DNA of 64,000 nucleotides from Pseudorhodoferax sp. Leaf265 (GCF_001422365.1 NZ_LMMT01000023.1:248001-312000); one strand, 5' to 3'; numbered from the stretch's first letter, positions 1-11,046 are shown. Made by a program: numbers and translations. The notes: generated by a model from the sequence alone, not told the origin.

Positions 1-1013
1 ACGGCGTGCCAGCCGTGGGTCTTGGCGACCAGGTTCACGTAGTCCTTGGAGGTGGCCCAGCGGATGAACTTCTGCGCCGCCTCGTTCTTCGTGGAGCTGG
101 ACGGGATCGCCAGGTTCCAGGACCACAGCCAGTTCGCGCCCTTGGGCGTGACGGCCGTGGGCGCCTGCGCGAAGGCCACCTTGTCGGCCACCTTGGACTG
201 CTTGGGGTCGCTGATGAAGGACGCGGCGATGGTCGCGTCCACCCACTGCGCGCACTTGCCTTCGTTGAACAGCGCCAGGTTCTCGTTGAAGCTGTTGGCC
301 GAGGCGCCGGGCGGGCCATACTGCTTCATGAGGTCCACGTAAAACGTGATCGCGTCCTTCCAGGGCTTGGATTCGAGTTGCGGCTTCCAGGCCATGTCGA
401 ACCACTGGCCGCCCCAGGTGTTGACCATGGTGGTGACCAGGGCCATGTTGTCGCCCCAGCCCGGCTTGCCGCGCAGGCACATGCCGTAGACGCCGGCCTT
501 GGGGTCGTGCACCTTGGCCGCGAAGGCCTTGACCTGCGCCCAGGTCGGCCGCTCGCCGAGCTGCACGCCGGCCTTGTCGGCCAGGTCCTTGCGGTACATC
601 AGCATGGAGCTTTCGGCGTAGAACGGCGCGGCGTACAGTTTGCCCTCGTAGGACAGGCCTTCGCGGATGGCGGGCAGCAGGTCGTCCACGTCGTAGGCGG
701 CGTCGGTGGCGATGGGCTTCAACCAACCCTTCTTGGACCAGATCGGCGCCTCGTACAGGCCGATGGTCATCACGTCGAACTGCCCCCCCTTGGTGGCGAT
801 GTCGGTCGTCACGCGCTGGCGCAGCACCCCCTCCTCGAGCGTCACCCACTTGAGCTTGATGCCGGGGTTGGCCTTCTCGAACTCGGGTGTCAGCTTCTGC
901 ATCTCGATCATGTGGCCGTTGTTCACGGTGGCGATGACGAGCTCCTGGGCCTGGGCGGCCAGGCCGATGCTGGCCAGTGCGGCAACGAGGGCGGTGCGAA
1001 CGAAACGCTGCAT
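1..1013 (-). CDS. ABC transporter sugar/polyol solute-binding protein (partial)
   Basis: Periplasmic ligand receptor of a carbohydrate ABC importer; the 3' end runs off the left edge, leaving about 337 residues. It starts with a Sec signal peptide (MQRFVRTALVAAL, ending AQAQ near residue 23). The mature protein opens ELVIATVNNGHMIEMQKL and continues with the family 1 solute-binding pattern, including FEKANPGIKLKWV and GGQFDVMTIGLYEAP. That style resembles sorbitol/mannitol binding proteins (SmoE-like), but polyol specificity is inference. The permease and ATPase genes would lie beyond the window edge. The first 136 bases upstream hold no gene and probably the promoter. Alternative: a generic extracellular sugar-binding protein. 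Confidence 0.85.
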   Translation of the reverse strand, partial: MQRFVRTALVAALASIGLAAQAQELVIATVNNGHMIEMQKLTPEFEKANPGIKLKWVTLEEGVLRQRVTTDIATKGGQFDVMTIGLYEAPIWSKKGWLKPIATDAAYDVDDLLPAIREGLSYEGKLYAAPFYAESSMLMYRKDLADKAGVQLGERPTWAQVKAFAAKVHDPKAGVYGMCLRGKPGWGDNMALVTTMVNTWGGQWFDMAWKPQLESKPWKDAITFYVDLMKQYGPPGASANSFNENLALFNEGKCAQWVDATIAASFISDPKQSKVADKVAFAQAPTAVTPKGANWLWSWNLAIPSSSTKNEAAQKFIRWATSKDYVNLVAKTHGWHA

Positions 1014-1149
1014 GGTGTCTCCTGTCATGGAATCGGTGTGCCGCGATTCTGGAGACTCTGCCTTGCGTGTGTTGTACCTGTTCAGTCCACCATTGATACT
1101 TTTATGCGCAATGGACCCCGGATATTCCCTTGGGTCGCAGGACTGAGCA

Positions 1150-2001
1150 TCAGCCTGGCGGAAGCGCCAGGCGTTCGGCCATGCCGCTCAGGGCCTGCAG
1201 CGCGGCAGCGGGCACGGCCACGTCGTGCGGGCCCCGCACTTCGGCCTCGCGTGGATTGATGCGCACCAGTTGCGCCCCAAAACCGCGTTGCAATCCCTGC
1301 ACGAAGTGGCGCACCGAGGGCACGGCCGTGCCAGCGCCGATCTCGACCACGGCCAGCCGCGCACGCAGGCGGCGCAGGCCCGCGAGCCAGTCCTGCAGCT
1401 GCGCCGCCTGCGTCTGTTCCCGCTGCGCATTCCAATCGCCGTCGCCGAACATCAGGATGTTGGGCCGCGCGAGCGCACCGCAGTGCGGGCAGCGCGGCGG
1501 CGCGTTCAGGAGCCGGCAGTGCGCGGCATCGACCTCGGGCACGAACGCATCGGCCGGCCAGACGGCGCCGCGGCAATCGTCGATGCACTGCAGATGGTGG
1601 ATCGATCCATGGCACTCCAGCAGCGCGGCGGGTGCTGCGCCGGCCTGCTGGAAATGGCCATCGACATTGCTCGTGAACACCGCCCAGCCCGCGCGCATGC
1701 GCCGGCCCCAGGTGTCCAGCAACGCGAAACCCGCGTGCGGCTGCGTGGCGCGGTACAGCGCGAGCCGGTGCCCGTAGAAGCCCCAGGCCAGGGCCGGGTC
1801 GCGCCGGAAACTGGCAGGCGAGGCGGCCGTGTAGAAGTCGATGCCGGCGCGGCCGAGCGCCGGATAGGCGCGCCAGAAACCCTCGGGGCCGCGGAAGTCC
1901 GGCAGGCCCGAATCCACCCCCATGCCGGCACCGGCAGCCACGACCAACGCGTCGGCCTGCGCGATGCAGGCGGCGGCATGGTCGAGTGGGGAATCCGGCA
2001 T
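1150..2001 (-). CDS. Sir2-family NAD-dependent protein deacylase
   Basis: A 283-residue sirtuin-like enzyme that would remove acyl groups from lysines using NAD. The Rossmann NAD-binding signature GAGMGVDSGLPDFRG lies at about residues 24-38, with Met-Gly where most sirtuins have an Ala/Ser-containing segment. The catalytic-His region reads ECHGSIHH and is preceded by the SNVDGHF segment, which corresponds to the usual TQNxD motif. Zinc-type cysteines are visible (HHLQC, then CPHC). It is a single gene convergent with nothing close; the next gene starts on the other strand 76 bases upstream. The deviations at TQN and the NAD loop suggest a divergent bacterial sirtuin class, so the substrate is unknown. 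Confidence 0.85.
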   Translation of the reverse strand: MPDSPLDHAAACIAQADALVVAAGAGMGVDSGLPDFRGPEGFWRAYPALGRAGIDFYTAASPASFRRDPALAWGFYGHRLALYRATQPHAGFALLDTWGRRMRAGWAVFTSNVDGHFQQAGAAPAALLECHGSIHHLQCIDDCRGAVWPADAFVPEVDAAHCRLLNAPPRCPHCGALARPNILMFGDGDWNAQREQTQAAQLQDWLAGLRRLRARLAVVEIGAGTAVPSVRHFVQGLQRGFGAQLVRINPREAEVRGPHDVAVPAAALQALSGMAERLALPPG

Positions 2002-2077
2002 GCGCCCGACTCTACAGAAGGCTTATCTGCGCCGGGGGCGTTACACCACTGTCATGCCGGCTGCCTACACTGGCCCC

Positions 2078-2326
2078 ATGCAAAAAGGCATCGTCATCGC
2101 GGTCGCTGCAACAGCGGGCCGCCTGGTCCTGGAAATCGAAGGCGGCCGCTGCGCCATCCTGCAATTCATCAAGGGAACCCGCGTGCGCGCCGGCGACGTG
2201 CTTTCCGGCAAGTTCTTCAACGTGGGCGGTGCACGCCTGCAGCACCTGGACGGCCAGGCCGTGGTCTGCGCCATGCTGGGTTTCCGCTCGCGCGCCACCG
2301 CGCTGCGGATGCTGGGCCAGGGCTGA
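2078..2326 (+). CDS. Small hypothetical protein (82 aa)
   Basis: An 82-residue soluble protein starting MQKGIVIAVAATAGR and ending LRMLGQG. It is rich in short beta-strand-like stretches (RLVLEIEGGRCAILQF) with Gly turns, suggesting a small beta-barrel fold. I do not recognise a family. Its stop codon TGA abuts the stop codon of the convergent xdhC-like gene (TGATCA at 2324-2329), so the two genes end tail to tail with no room for a terminator. The ATG at 2078 was chosen because the protein from there is compact; a longer upstream reading is low-complexity and antisense to the sirtuin gene. Confidence 0.55.
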   Translation: MQKGIVIAVAATAGRLVLEIEGGRCAILQFIKGTRVRAGDVLSGKFFNVGGARLQHLDGQAVVCAMLGFRSRATALRMLGQG

Positions 2327-3418
2327 TCAGCGCGGCACGGCGCACAGGGCGGCGTCGCTGCCCAGGGCCTGCTGCTCGTCTTCGTTGGCCGCAATGCCGC
2401 GCGCGTTCTTGGCGTGCGTCACGGCCATGTCGCGCGGCAGCTGCACGCCGTTCTTCACGGCCAGGATCTCGGCCATCACGCTGACGGCGATCTCGGCCGG
2501 CGTCTTGCTGCCGATGTAGATGCCGATCGGGCCGCGCAGCCGCGCCAGCGAGTCGTCGGTCTGCTCGAAGTGCTCCACCATGCGCTGGTGGCGCGCCTCG
2601 TTGTTGCGGCGCGAGCCGATGGCGCCCACGTAGAAGGCCTCGGTCTCCAGCGCCTCCAGCAGCGCCAGGTCGTCGAGCTTGGGGTCGTGCGTGAGCGCGA
2701 CCACGCAGCTGCGCCGGTCGGGCCGGAAGGCGCGCACCACGTCGTCGGGCATGTCGCGCAGCAGCGTGGCCCCGGCCACCGACCAGGCGCCGCGGTACTC
2801 CTCGCGCGGGTCGCAGACGGTCACGGCGAAGCCCGAGAACAACGCCATGGTGGCCAGGTACTCCGTCAGCTGGCCGGCACCGATCAGCAGCATGCGGTAC
2901 TCGGGGCCGAAGGTGTTGACGAGCCGGTCCGTGTCCACATCGAGCTCGGCCGGTGCATCGGCTTGTGCGAGTTGCACCGCGCCGTCGGCCAGGCGCACCT
3001 GGCGGCGCATCAGGCGCCCGGCCTCCAGCGCGGCCACGAGTTCTGCGAGGCTGGTGGGGTCGGGATCGTGCTCCAGCAGCAGTTCCAGCGTGCCGCCACA
3101 GGGCAGGCCGAAGCGGTGCGCCTCGTCGGCCGTGACGCCGTACTTGACGAAGGCCGGCGGGCCCGACGGCAGCGTCTTGGCCACCTCGGACGCGGCGCCC
3201 GCGGCATAGGCCTGTGTGTAACGGTAGATCAGGTCGTCCTCGATGCAGCCGCCCGAGACCGAGCCGAGCACGGCGCCGTCTTCGCTGAGCGCCATGATGG
3301 AGCCGACCGGCCGCGGGGACGAACCCCAGGTGCGCACGACGGTGGCCAGCAGCGCGCGCTTGCCGGCCCGGCGCCAGTCGCGCAGGCCGCGCAACACCAT
3401 CACATCGAGGTTTTCCAT
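2327..3418 (-). CDS. XdhC/CoxF-family molybdenum hydroxylase maturation protein
   Basis: A 363-residue XdhC/CoxI-type protein. Family members help insert the sulfurated molybdenum cofactor into xanthine dehydrogenase-type enzymes. The N-terminal XdhC domain shows VVRTWGSSPRPVGSIMAL and SVSGGCIEDDL. The C-terminal Rossmann domain shows MLLIGAGQLTEYLA and the late motif FYVGAIGSRRNNEARH. It is the last gene of the cox-like accessory group, three bases after coxG, which links it to the CoxSLM enzyme encoded upstream in the same direction. Its stop abuts that of the small gene on the plus strand. Confidence 0.9.
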   Translation of the reverse strand: MENLDVMVLRGLRDWRRAGKRALLATVVRTWGSSPRPVGSIMALSEDGAVLGSVSGGCIEDDLIYRYTQAYAAGAASEVAKTLPSGPPAFVKYGVTADEAHRFGLPCGGTLELLLEHDPDPTSLAELVAALEAGRLMRRQVRLADGAVQLAQADAPAELDVDTDRLVNTFGPEYRMLLIGAGQLTEYLATMALFSGFAVTVCDPREEYRGAWSVAGATLLRDMPDDVVRAFRPDRRSCVVALTHDPKLDDLALLEALETEAFYVGAIGSRRNNEARHQRMVEHFEQTDDSLARLRGPIGIYIGSKTPAEIAVSVMAEILAVKNGVQLPRDMAVTHAKNARGIAANEDEQQALGSDAALCAVPR

Positions 3419-3421
3419 GGA

Positions 3422-3955
3422 TCAGGCGTCCTTGTCCTTGTCCTTGCCTTTGCCGGTCAGCTTGGCCAGCCAGCCGGCCTTCTCTTCTTCCGGCGGCTCC
3501 TGCGCCACGCCATGGCGCTTGCGCATCTCGTTGTCGAAGCGCTTGAAGAAGTCTTCCGACAGCGACTTGGCTGCGCCATCGATGAGCCGCTGGCCCAATT
3601 GGGCGACCTTGCCGCCGACCTGGGCCTGCACCGCGTACTGGAGTTCGCAGCCCTCGTCGTTGGGCACCAGGTTGACCTTGGCCGAACCCTTGCCGAAGCC
3701 TGCGACCCCACCCTGCCCTTCGAAGGCGATGGTGTAGCTCGCGGGCGCCACGATGTCGGAGAGCAGGATCTTGCCGCCGAACTTGGCCGAAACCGGGCCG
3801 ATCTTGAGCGCCATGCCGATGGCGTACTGGTTCTCGCCCGTGGCCTCGACCTTGTCGCAGCCCGGGATGCAGAGCTTGAGCACCTCGGGGTCGTTCAACG
3901 CGTCCCAGGCCTGCTGCTGGGTCACGGCGAGTTGGCGGCTGCCTTGCATTTCCAT
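3422..3955 (-). CDS. coxG: CoxG-family (SRPBCC) protein
   Basis: A 177-residue carbon-monoxide-dehydrogenase subunit G family protein with an SRPBCC hydrophobic-pocket fold. It opens MEMQGSRQLAVTQQQAWDAL and has the family signature DPEVLKLCIPGCDKVEATGEN. In Oligotropha, CoxG helps anchor CO dehydrogenase to the membrane; the role in this form II system is inferred. The C-terminus is a lysine/aspartate-rich tail (GKGKDKDKDA) that may be a flexible anchor. An AAGGAT ribosome-binding site sits six bases before the ATG. It lies between the VWA gene (22 bases) and xdhC (3 bases), so it is surely co-transcribed. Confidence 0.9.
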   Translation of the reverse strand: MEMQGSRQLAVTQQQAWDALNDPEVLKLCIPGCDKVEATGENQYAIGMALKIGPVSAKFGGKILLSDIVAPASYTIAFEGQGGVAGFGKGSAKVNLVPNDEGCELQYAVQAQVGGKVAQLGQRLIDGAAKSLSEDFFKRFDNEMRKRHGVAQEPPEEEKAGWLAKLTGKGKDKDKDA

Positions 3956-3977
3956 GGGGGATCCTTGTGGTTGTCGT

Positions 3978-5162
3978 TCAATGTTTCATCAGCTGCGCGA
4001 GGCTGCGCGCCAGGTCCTGCAGACGCTCCAGATTGTGGACGGCAAGCATGGCGTGTGCCTGGCGGTGCAGTTGCGCGGCCCCACGCGCAATGGGGGCGTA
4101 GCCACCGAAGCGCAGCAGCGGGTTCAGCCAGAGCAGGCGGCGGCAGCGTCGGCGCAGCCAGGCCAGGTGCTCGGCCAGCACGGCCGGCTCGCCGGTGTCC
4201 AGTCCGTCGCTGACCAGCAGCACCAGCGTACGGCGGCCGACCAGGCGGCGCGCGTACACCTCGCGCAGCGTCTGCAGGCTGCTGCCGAGCTGGGTGCCGC
4301 CAGCGAAGTCGGCGATGCGCCGGCCCGCATCGGCCAGCATGTCGTCGGTGTCGGCATGGCGGAAGGTGGGCGTGAGGTCGGTCAGGCGGGTGCCGAAGGC
4401 GAACACGTCACGCCGCGGCAGCCCGCGCGTGGCCGCGTGCAGGAAGGCCAGCAGCAGCCGCGCATAGCGCTCCATGGAACCGGACACGTCGACCAGCACG
4501 AGCAGCGGCAGCGGCTGGCTGCGACGCGCCAGCTTCGGCAGGCGGATCAGTTCGCCGCCCGTGCGTGCGGCCTCGCGCCGCACGCCGGCCCAGTGCAGCC
4601 GGCCACCGCGCGTGCCCGGCCGCAGGCGGCGCGACGGCACCTCGGGCACGGGCAGCGCGATGTCGCGCGCGAGCCGCTCGACAAGACGGTACTCGCTGGC
4701 CGACAAGGTGTTGAAGTCGGCCTGCTTCAAACGCTGCAGGTCGCTCGCGGTCATGGCCGCGTCGAAGTCGATCCTGTCGTCCTCCTTTTTGGGTGGCACG
4801 GCCTGCGCAAACGCGCGCTGCGGCGCCAGGGCCTCGTTCACGCGCGGGCGGCGTTTGCTCGGCTCGGCCCGGCCCTCGCTCGTGGGCAGCATCTGCGCAA
4901 GCAGCTTGTTGGCGACGTCGGGGTTGCGGAAGTACGCGTCGAACAGCTCGCGGAACACGCCGCGGTCCTGCTCGCGGCTGAGCATCACGGCCTCCAGCGC
5001 ATGGGCCAGTTCGTCGCGGCGGCCGATGTCGACGAGCTGGGCGGCCTCTTGCGCCAGCGCGATGCGCGCCGGGTCGATGCGCATGCCGGCGCGGCGCAGT
5101 GTGCGGCCAAAGCCGCCGATGTTGTCGGCGAGCTTGCCGCGGCGCGCGTCGCCCAGCAGCAC
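3978..5162 (-). CDS. coxE: CoxE-like VWA domain protein
   Basis: A 394-residue von Willebrand A protein of the CoxE family. CoxE works with the MoxR-type ATPase CoxD during maturation of the Mo/Cu-type active site in CO dehydrogenases. The MIDAS motif DVSGSM is seen in LLVLVDVSGSMERYA, and a second conserved region reads LVLLVSDGLDTGEP. The start is GTG at 5162-5160, immediately after and in the same frame as the TGA of the MoxR gene, so a readthrough would fuse the two partners. The protein start GKLADNIGGFGRTLRRAGM matches where family members usually begin, which supports this GTG. Confidence 0.88.
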   Translation of the reverse strand: MLLGDARRGKLADNIGGFGRTLRRAGMRIDPARIALAQEAAQLVDIGRRDELAHALEAVMLSREQDRGVFRELFDAYFRNPDVANKLLAQMLPTSEGRAEPSKRRPRVNEALAPQRAFAQAVPPKKEDDRIDFDAAMTASDLQRLKQADFNTLSASEYRLVERLARDIALPVPEVPSRRLRPGTRGGRLHWAGVRREAARTGGELIRLPKLARRSQPLPLLVLVDVSGSMERYARLLLAFLHAATRGLPRRDVFAFGTRLTDLTPTFRHADTDDMLADAGRRIADFAGGTQLGSSLQTLREVYARRLVGRRTLVLLVSDGLDTGEPAVLAEHLAWLRRRCRRLLWLNPLLRFGGYAPIARGAAQLHRQAHAMLAVHNLERLQDLARSLAQLMKH

Positions 5163-6062
5163 TCAGGCCTCCGCGGGCTTGAGCAGTGCGGTGGCCATGT
5201 CCTGCGTCAGGGCCGCCACGTCTTCGCGCTGCTTGAACAGGATGCCGGCAGTATCTGCCACGACTTCCGGGTCGATGGCCAGCGTGTCCAGCGCCACCAG
5301 GGCCTTGGCCCATTCCACGCTCTCGGCGATGCCCGGCGCGCGCTGGAAGGCGTCGGCGAAGGGTGCGCTGCGCAGCCGGCCCACCACCTCGGCCACCTGG
5401 GCCGACAACGCTTCGCTGGCCTGCGGCACCTGCGCCCGCACGATGGCCAGTTCGCGTTCGCGTTCGGGGTAGTCGAGCCAGTGGTACAGGCAGCGGCGCT
5501 TGACGGCATCGTTGAGTTCACGCGTACGGTTGCTCGTGAGGATGGTCACGGGGTTCACGAGCGCGCGGATGGTGCCGATCTCGGGTACGCTGACCTGGTA
5601 CTCGCCCAGGTACTCGAGCAGGAAGGCCTCGAAGGGCTCGTCGGCGCGGTCGACCTCGTCGACCAGCAGAACGGCGCCGGGGCTGGGCGTCTGCAGCGCC
5701 TGCAGCAGCGGGCGGCGGATCAGGTAGCGCGGCTGGTAGACCTCGCGTTCCAGGGTGACCGAGTCTTCATGGCTCTCGGCCGCGCGCATGTGCAACAGCT
5801 GGGCGGCGTAGTTCCATTCGTAGAGCGCCTCGCGCTGCTCCAGGCCGTCGTAGCACTGCAGGCGCAGCAGCTCGCGCTGCAAGGCCTTGGACAAGGCTTT
5901 GGCCAGCTCGGTCTTGCCCACGCCGGGCTCGCCCTCCAGCAGCAGCGGGCGCTCCAGCTTCAAGGCCAGGAACACGGCCGTGGCAAGGCGGCGGTCGGCG
6001 AAGTAGCCGGCCTCGGCCAGCGCCGCCGACAGGGCATCGATCGAAGGAAAAGGGCAACTCAA
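5163..6062 (-). CDS. coxD: MoxR/CoxD-type AAA+ ATPase
   Basis: A 299-residue AAA+ chaperone ATPase. Walker A reads GEPGVGKTELAKAL (about residues 43-56) and Walker B reads GAVLLVDEVDRA. MoxR-type ATPases partner with VWA proteins for metal-cofactor enzyme activation, and here the partner gene follows directly. The start is a TTG at 6062; a GAGGT ribosome-binding site lies six bases upstream, and the protein begins SCPFPSIDALSAAL. The next gene's GTG follows its stop codon with no gap and in the same frame. A hairpin-plus-T terminator lies between this gene and the structural genes upstream, so expression may partly depend on readthrough. Confidence 0.9.
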   Translation of the reverse strand: MSCPFPSIDALSAALAEAGYFADRRLATAVFLALKLERPLLLEGEPGVGKTELAKALSKALQRELLRLQCYDGLEQREALYEWNYAAQLLHMRAAESHEDSVTLEREVYQPRYLIRRPLLQALQTPSPGAVLLVDEVDRADEPFEAFLLEYLGEYQVSVPEIGTIRALVNPVTILTSNRTRELNDAVKRRCLYHWLDYPERERELAIVRAQVPQASEALSAQVAEVVGRLRSAPFADAFQRAPGIAESVEWAKALVALDTLAIDPEVVADTAGILFKQREDVAALTQDMATALLKPAEA

Positions 6063-6092
6063 GGCACGACCTCATGCAGATGGCATGCAAGG

Positions 6093-6117
6093 AAAAAGGC
6101 CCCGCGAGAACGGGGCC
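6093..6117 (-). terminator. Rho-independent terminator within the cox operon
   Basis: On the minus strand a GGCCCCG stem, TTCTCG loop and CGGGGCC stem are followed by TTTTT. It sits in the 79-base gap between the FAD-subunit gene and the MoxR gene, so it would attenuate transcription between the structural and maturation genes. Confidence 0.75.
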
Positions 6118-6141
6118 TGGCGCACGCGGTGGAACCCTGAA

Positions 6142-6933
6142 TTATCCCAGGGCCTTGGCCACGGCCCGCTGCGTCTGCACGCTGACCAGGTTGGCGCGGT
6201 AGGCGGCGGAGGCGTGGATGTCGGCGTTGAGGTCGGTCGCGTCGATCTTCACAGCGGCCGCGGCTTCGGGCGTGAAGCTCTTGCTCAGCGCGGCCTCCAG
6301 TTCGGCGTGGCGGAACACGCATGTGGACGCTCCCGTCACGGCCACGCGCACACCGCTGTCGAACTGGGCGACGAACACGCCGACCAGCGCGAAGCGCGAG
6401 GCCGCCTGCTTGAACTTGAGGTAGGCCGCGCGCTTCGGGATCGGGAAGCGGATCGCGGTGATGAGCTCACCCTCCTCCAGTGCGGTCGAGAACATGCCGG
6501 TGAAGAAATCATCGGCTGCGATCTCGCGCTGCGTGGTGATGACCGTGGCACCCAGGGCCAGCACGGCGCTGGGGTAGCAGGCCGAGGGATCGTTGTTGGC
6601 CACCGAGCCGCCCAGCGTGCCCATGGCACGCACCTGGCGGTCGCCGATGTGCGAGGCCAGGTCGGCCAGCGCAGGGATCGCGGCCTGCACCTCGGCGCTG
6701 TCGGCAACGGCCAGGTGCCGCGTCATGGCGCCGATGACAACGCTGTCGCCCTCCCGCTTGATGCCGGCCAGGTCGGCGATGCCGCCCAGGTCGACCAGTT
6801 GGCCGGGGTCGGCCAGGCGCAGCTTCATGGAAGCCAGCAGGGTCTGGCCGCCGGCCAGAGGGCGGGCGCCTGCGGCTGCGAGCTTGGCGGCATCGGCAGC
6901 GCTGGCAGGTCGTTCGATCGTGAATGCGTACAT
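6142..6933 (-). CDS. coxM: Molybdenum hydroxylase FAD-binding medium subunit (CoxM/CutM)
   Basis: A 263-residue FAD subunit of a xanthine dehydrogenase-family enzyme, passing electrons from the 2Fe-2S clusters to an acceptor. The first FAD motif is visible as ARPLAGGQTLLASMKL near residues 23-38, and the second as MGTLGGSVANNDPSACYPS. The C-terminal CO_deh_flav_C domain follows from about residue 160. A GGGAG ribosome-binding site precedes the ATG. It lies 16 bases after coxL in the order S-L-M, as expected for a heterotrimeric enzyme. Confidence 0.93.
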   Translation of the reverse strand: MYAFTIERPASAADAAKLAAAGARPLAGGQTLLASMKLRLADPGQLVDLGGIADLAGIKREGDSVVIGAMTRHLAVADSAEVQAAIPALADLASHIGDRQVRAMGTLGGSVANNDPSACYPSAVLALGATVITTQREIAADDFFTGMFSTALEEGELITAIRFPIPKRAAYLKFKQAASRFALVGVFVAQFDSGVRVAVTGASTCVFRHAELEAALSKSFTPEAAAAVKIDATDLNADIHASAAYRANLVSVQTQRAVAKALG

Positions 6934-6949
6934 GGTGTTCTCCCTGCTT

Positions 6950-9322
<2,373 letters not shown>

Positions 9323-9335
9323 GGTGTTCCCCTGC

Positions 9336-9809
9336 TCAGGCCGTGGCCGCCATGTTGGTCTTGCCCAGCACCACCGCCTTGACGATGTTCTGGTAGCCGG
9401 TGCAGCGGCAGATGTTGCCTTCCAGCAGCTCGCGGATCTCGGTCTCGTCGGCCTTGGGATGGTGAGTGCACAGGTCGACCGCGCTCATCACCATGCCGGT
9501 GGTGCAGAAGCCGCACTGCAGGCCGTGGCACTCCTTGAAGGCCGCCTGCATCGGGTGCAGCGTGCCGTCTTCCTTGGCCAGGCCTTCGATGGTGGTGATC
9601 TCGGCGCCGGCGACCTGGGCGGCCAGCACGTTGCACGACTTCACGGCGCGGCCGTTCAGGATCACGGTGCAGGCGCCGCATTGGGCGGTGTCGCAGCCCA
9701 CGTGGGTGCCGGTCAGGTGAAGGTGTTCGCGGATCGTCTGGACCAGCAGGGTGTTGGGCGGCACGTCCACCGCGACCTGCTTGCCGTTGACCGTCAGTTG
9801 TACCTGCAT
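9336..9809 (-). CDS. coxS: 2Fe-2S small subunit (CoxS/CutS)
   Basis: A 157-residue iron-sulfur subunit with two 2Fe-2S centres. The plant-ferredoxin-type cluster ligands are in [14 protein letters not shown] and the following KSC; the second cluster is in [11 protein letters not shown] and [11 protein letters not shown]. The start [16 protein letters not shown] at 9809 was preferred over an upstream in-frame codon because family members begin here. It is the first gene of the operon, 13 bases before coxL, and it diverges from the regulator gene on the other strand. Confidence 0.94.
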   Translation of the reverse strand: MQVQLTVNGKQVAVDVPPNTLLVQTIREHLHLTGTHVGCDTAQCGACTVILNGRAVKSCNVLAAQVAGAEITTIEGLAKEDGTLHPMQAAFKECHGLQCGFCTTGMVMSAVDLCTHHPKADETEIRELLEGNICRCTGYQNIVKAVVLGKTNMAATA

Positions 9810-9924
9810 AGGATGTTTCTCCATCTGTGGGGTGTGGGGTCCGCACGCATTGTTCGGAGGCACCACGGTACATCACCTAGGCGAAACCCTTGGACCTGCG
9901 AGCCCCCTGAAACATATTCTCAAA
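9810..9924. promoter_or_regulatory. Divergent promoter region between coxS and the GAF/Fis regulator
   Basis: This 115-base gap separates the cox operon (leftward) from the regulator gene (rightward), so both promoters must sit here or overlap the genes. I could not recognise a clean -24/-12 or -35/-10 pair. The part next to the regulator (ACATATTCTCAAAATG) is AT-rich. Confidence 0.45.
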
Positions 9925-11046
9925 ATGAAACAGCCGCACAATGCGCGCGCCGCCACGAAGACCATGTTGCAGCCCTCACCGCCTCCCCTGCCCGACCGCA
10001 CCGAGCCGATCCGGCGCGCGCGCGAACAGGTGCTGCGCGAGCGCGTGCCGGCGCTCCAGGGGCTGGTCGCGCCGTGGATCGAGCGCTCGTGGCAGCGTTG
10101 CCTGGCCGCAGGCCACCGGCCCGAGCAGCCCTTGGGTTTCGACGCGGTGTCGGCGGCGCAGGCGCGTGCCGCGGCCGAAGGCAACCGCCGGCTCGCTGCG
10201 GCGGCGCGGCCGGTGCTCGAGCGCGTGGCGCAGGCACTGGCGCACACGCGCTACTTCGCGGTGCTGACCAACGCCGATGGCGTGGTGGTCGACGCCCATG
10301 GCGCGATCGACCGCAGCGACCGGCGCGCGCTGCTGATCACGCGCATCGGCACCGACCTGTCGGAGCGGCGCGTGGGCACCACGGCCATCGGTGCCGCGCT
10401 GTTCGAGCAGCAGCCGGTCTGGTTGCACCGGGCCGAGCACTTCTTCGCCGACACAGGCGCCTACAGCTGCGCCGGCGCGCCGCTGCGCGGGGCGGACGGG
10501 CAGCTGGCCGGCATGCTCGATCTGACCGGCATCGACGTGGCCGAACGCCCCGAGCTGCAGCACCTGGCGGCGCAGGCCGCGCGCAGCATCGACAACGCCC
10601 TGGTGCTGGCCGTGCCGCATGCCTTGGCCCTGCGCCTGAGCTGGCCGGGCGCGCTGCCGGGCGGCGACAGCGACGGGCTGCTCGGCCTGGATGGGGACGG
10701 CCTGGTGGTGGCCGCCAACCCGGCGGCGCGCGCCATGCTGGCGCTGGCGCCACAGGGCCCTGCCGTCCACGCCGATGCGCTGTTCGCCATGCCGCACGCG
10801 CACCTCGTTGATGCCGCGCTGCAAGGCCGGCCGTTCGATGTGCCGCTGTGGTCCGGCTTGCGCATCTGGGCGCAGGCCGATGCGGCCCAGCGGGGTGAGG
10901 CCATCGCAGGGCCGCTGCCGCTCAAGACCATCGAAGACGCGCTGATCCGCCAGGCGGTGGATTCGGCGCGCGGCAATGTGGCGTTGGCCGCGCGCCGGCT
11001 GGGCATCAGCCGCGCCACGGTGTACCGCAAGCTCGGCCAGCGCTGA
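9925..11046 (+). CDS. GAF domain, Fis-type HTH transcriptional regulator lacking the AAA+ domain
   Basis: A 373-residue regulator with an AcoR-like N-terminal half: an arm from about residue 30 (RAREQVLRERVPALQGLV and IERSWQRC) and a GAF-like ligand domain (about 100-220, with FAVLTNADGVVVDAHG and IGTDLSERRVGTTAIGAAL). A PAS-like segment follows (GLDGDGLVVAANPAARAML). The C-terminal Fis-type HTH reads NVALAARRLGISRATVYRKL. The sigma-54-interacting AAA+ domain between sensor and HTH is absent, with no Walker motif or GAFTGA. It therefore cannot act as a classical bacterial enhancer-binding protein. The ATG at 9925 is used; an in-frame ATG at 9964 is a possible alternative. It is divergent from coxS and probably controls it. 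Confidence 0.8.
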   Translation: MKQPHNARAATKTMLQPSPPPLPDRTEPIRRAREQVLRERVPALQGLVAPWIERSWQRCLAAGHRPEQPLGFDAVSAAQARAAAEGNRRLAAAARPVLERVAQALAHTRYFAVLTNADGVVVDAHGAIDRSDRRALLITRIGTDLSERRVGTTAIGAALFEQQPVWLHRAEHFFADTGAYSCAGAPLRGADGQLAGMLDLTGIDVAERPELQHLAAQAARSIDNALVLAVPHALALRLSWPGALPGGDSDGLLGLDGDGLVVAANPAARAMLALAPQGPAVHADALFAMPHAHLVDAALQGRPFDVPLWSGLRIWAQADAAQRGEAIAGPLPLKTIEDALIRQAVDSARGNVALAARRLGISRATVYRKLGQR

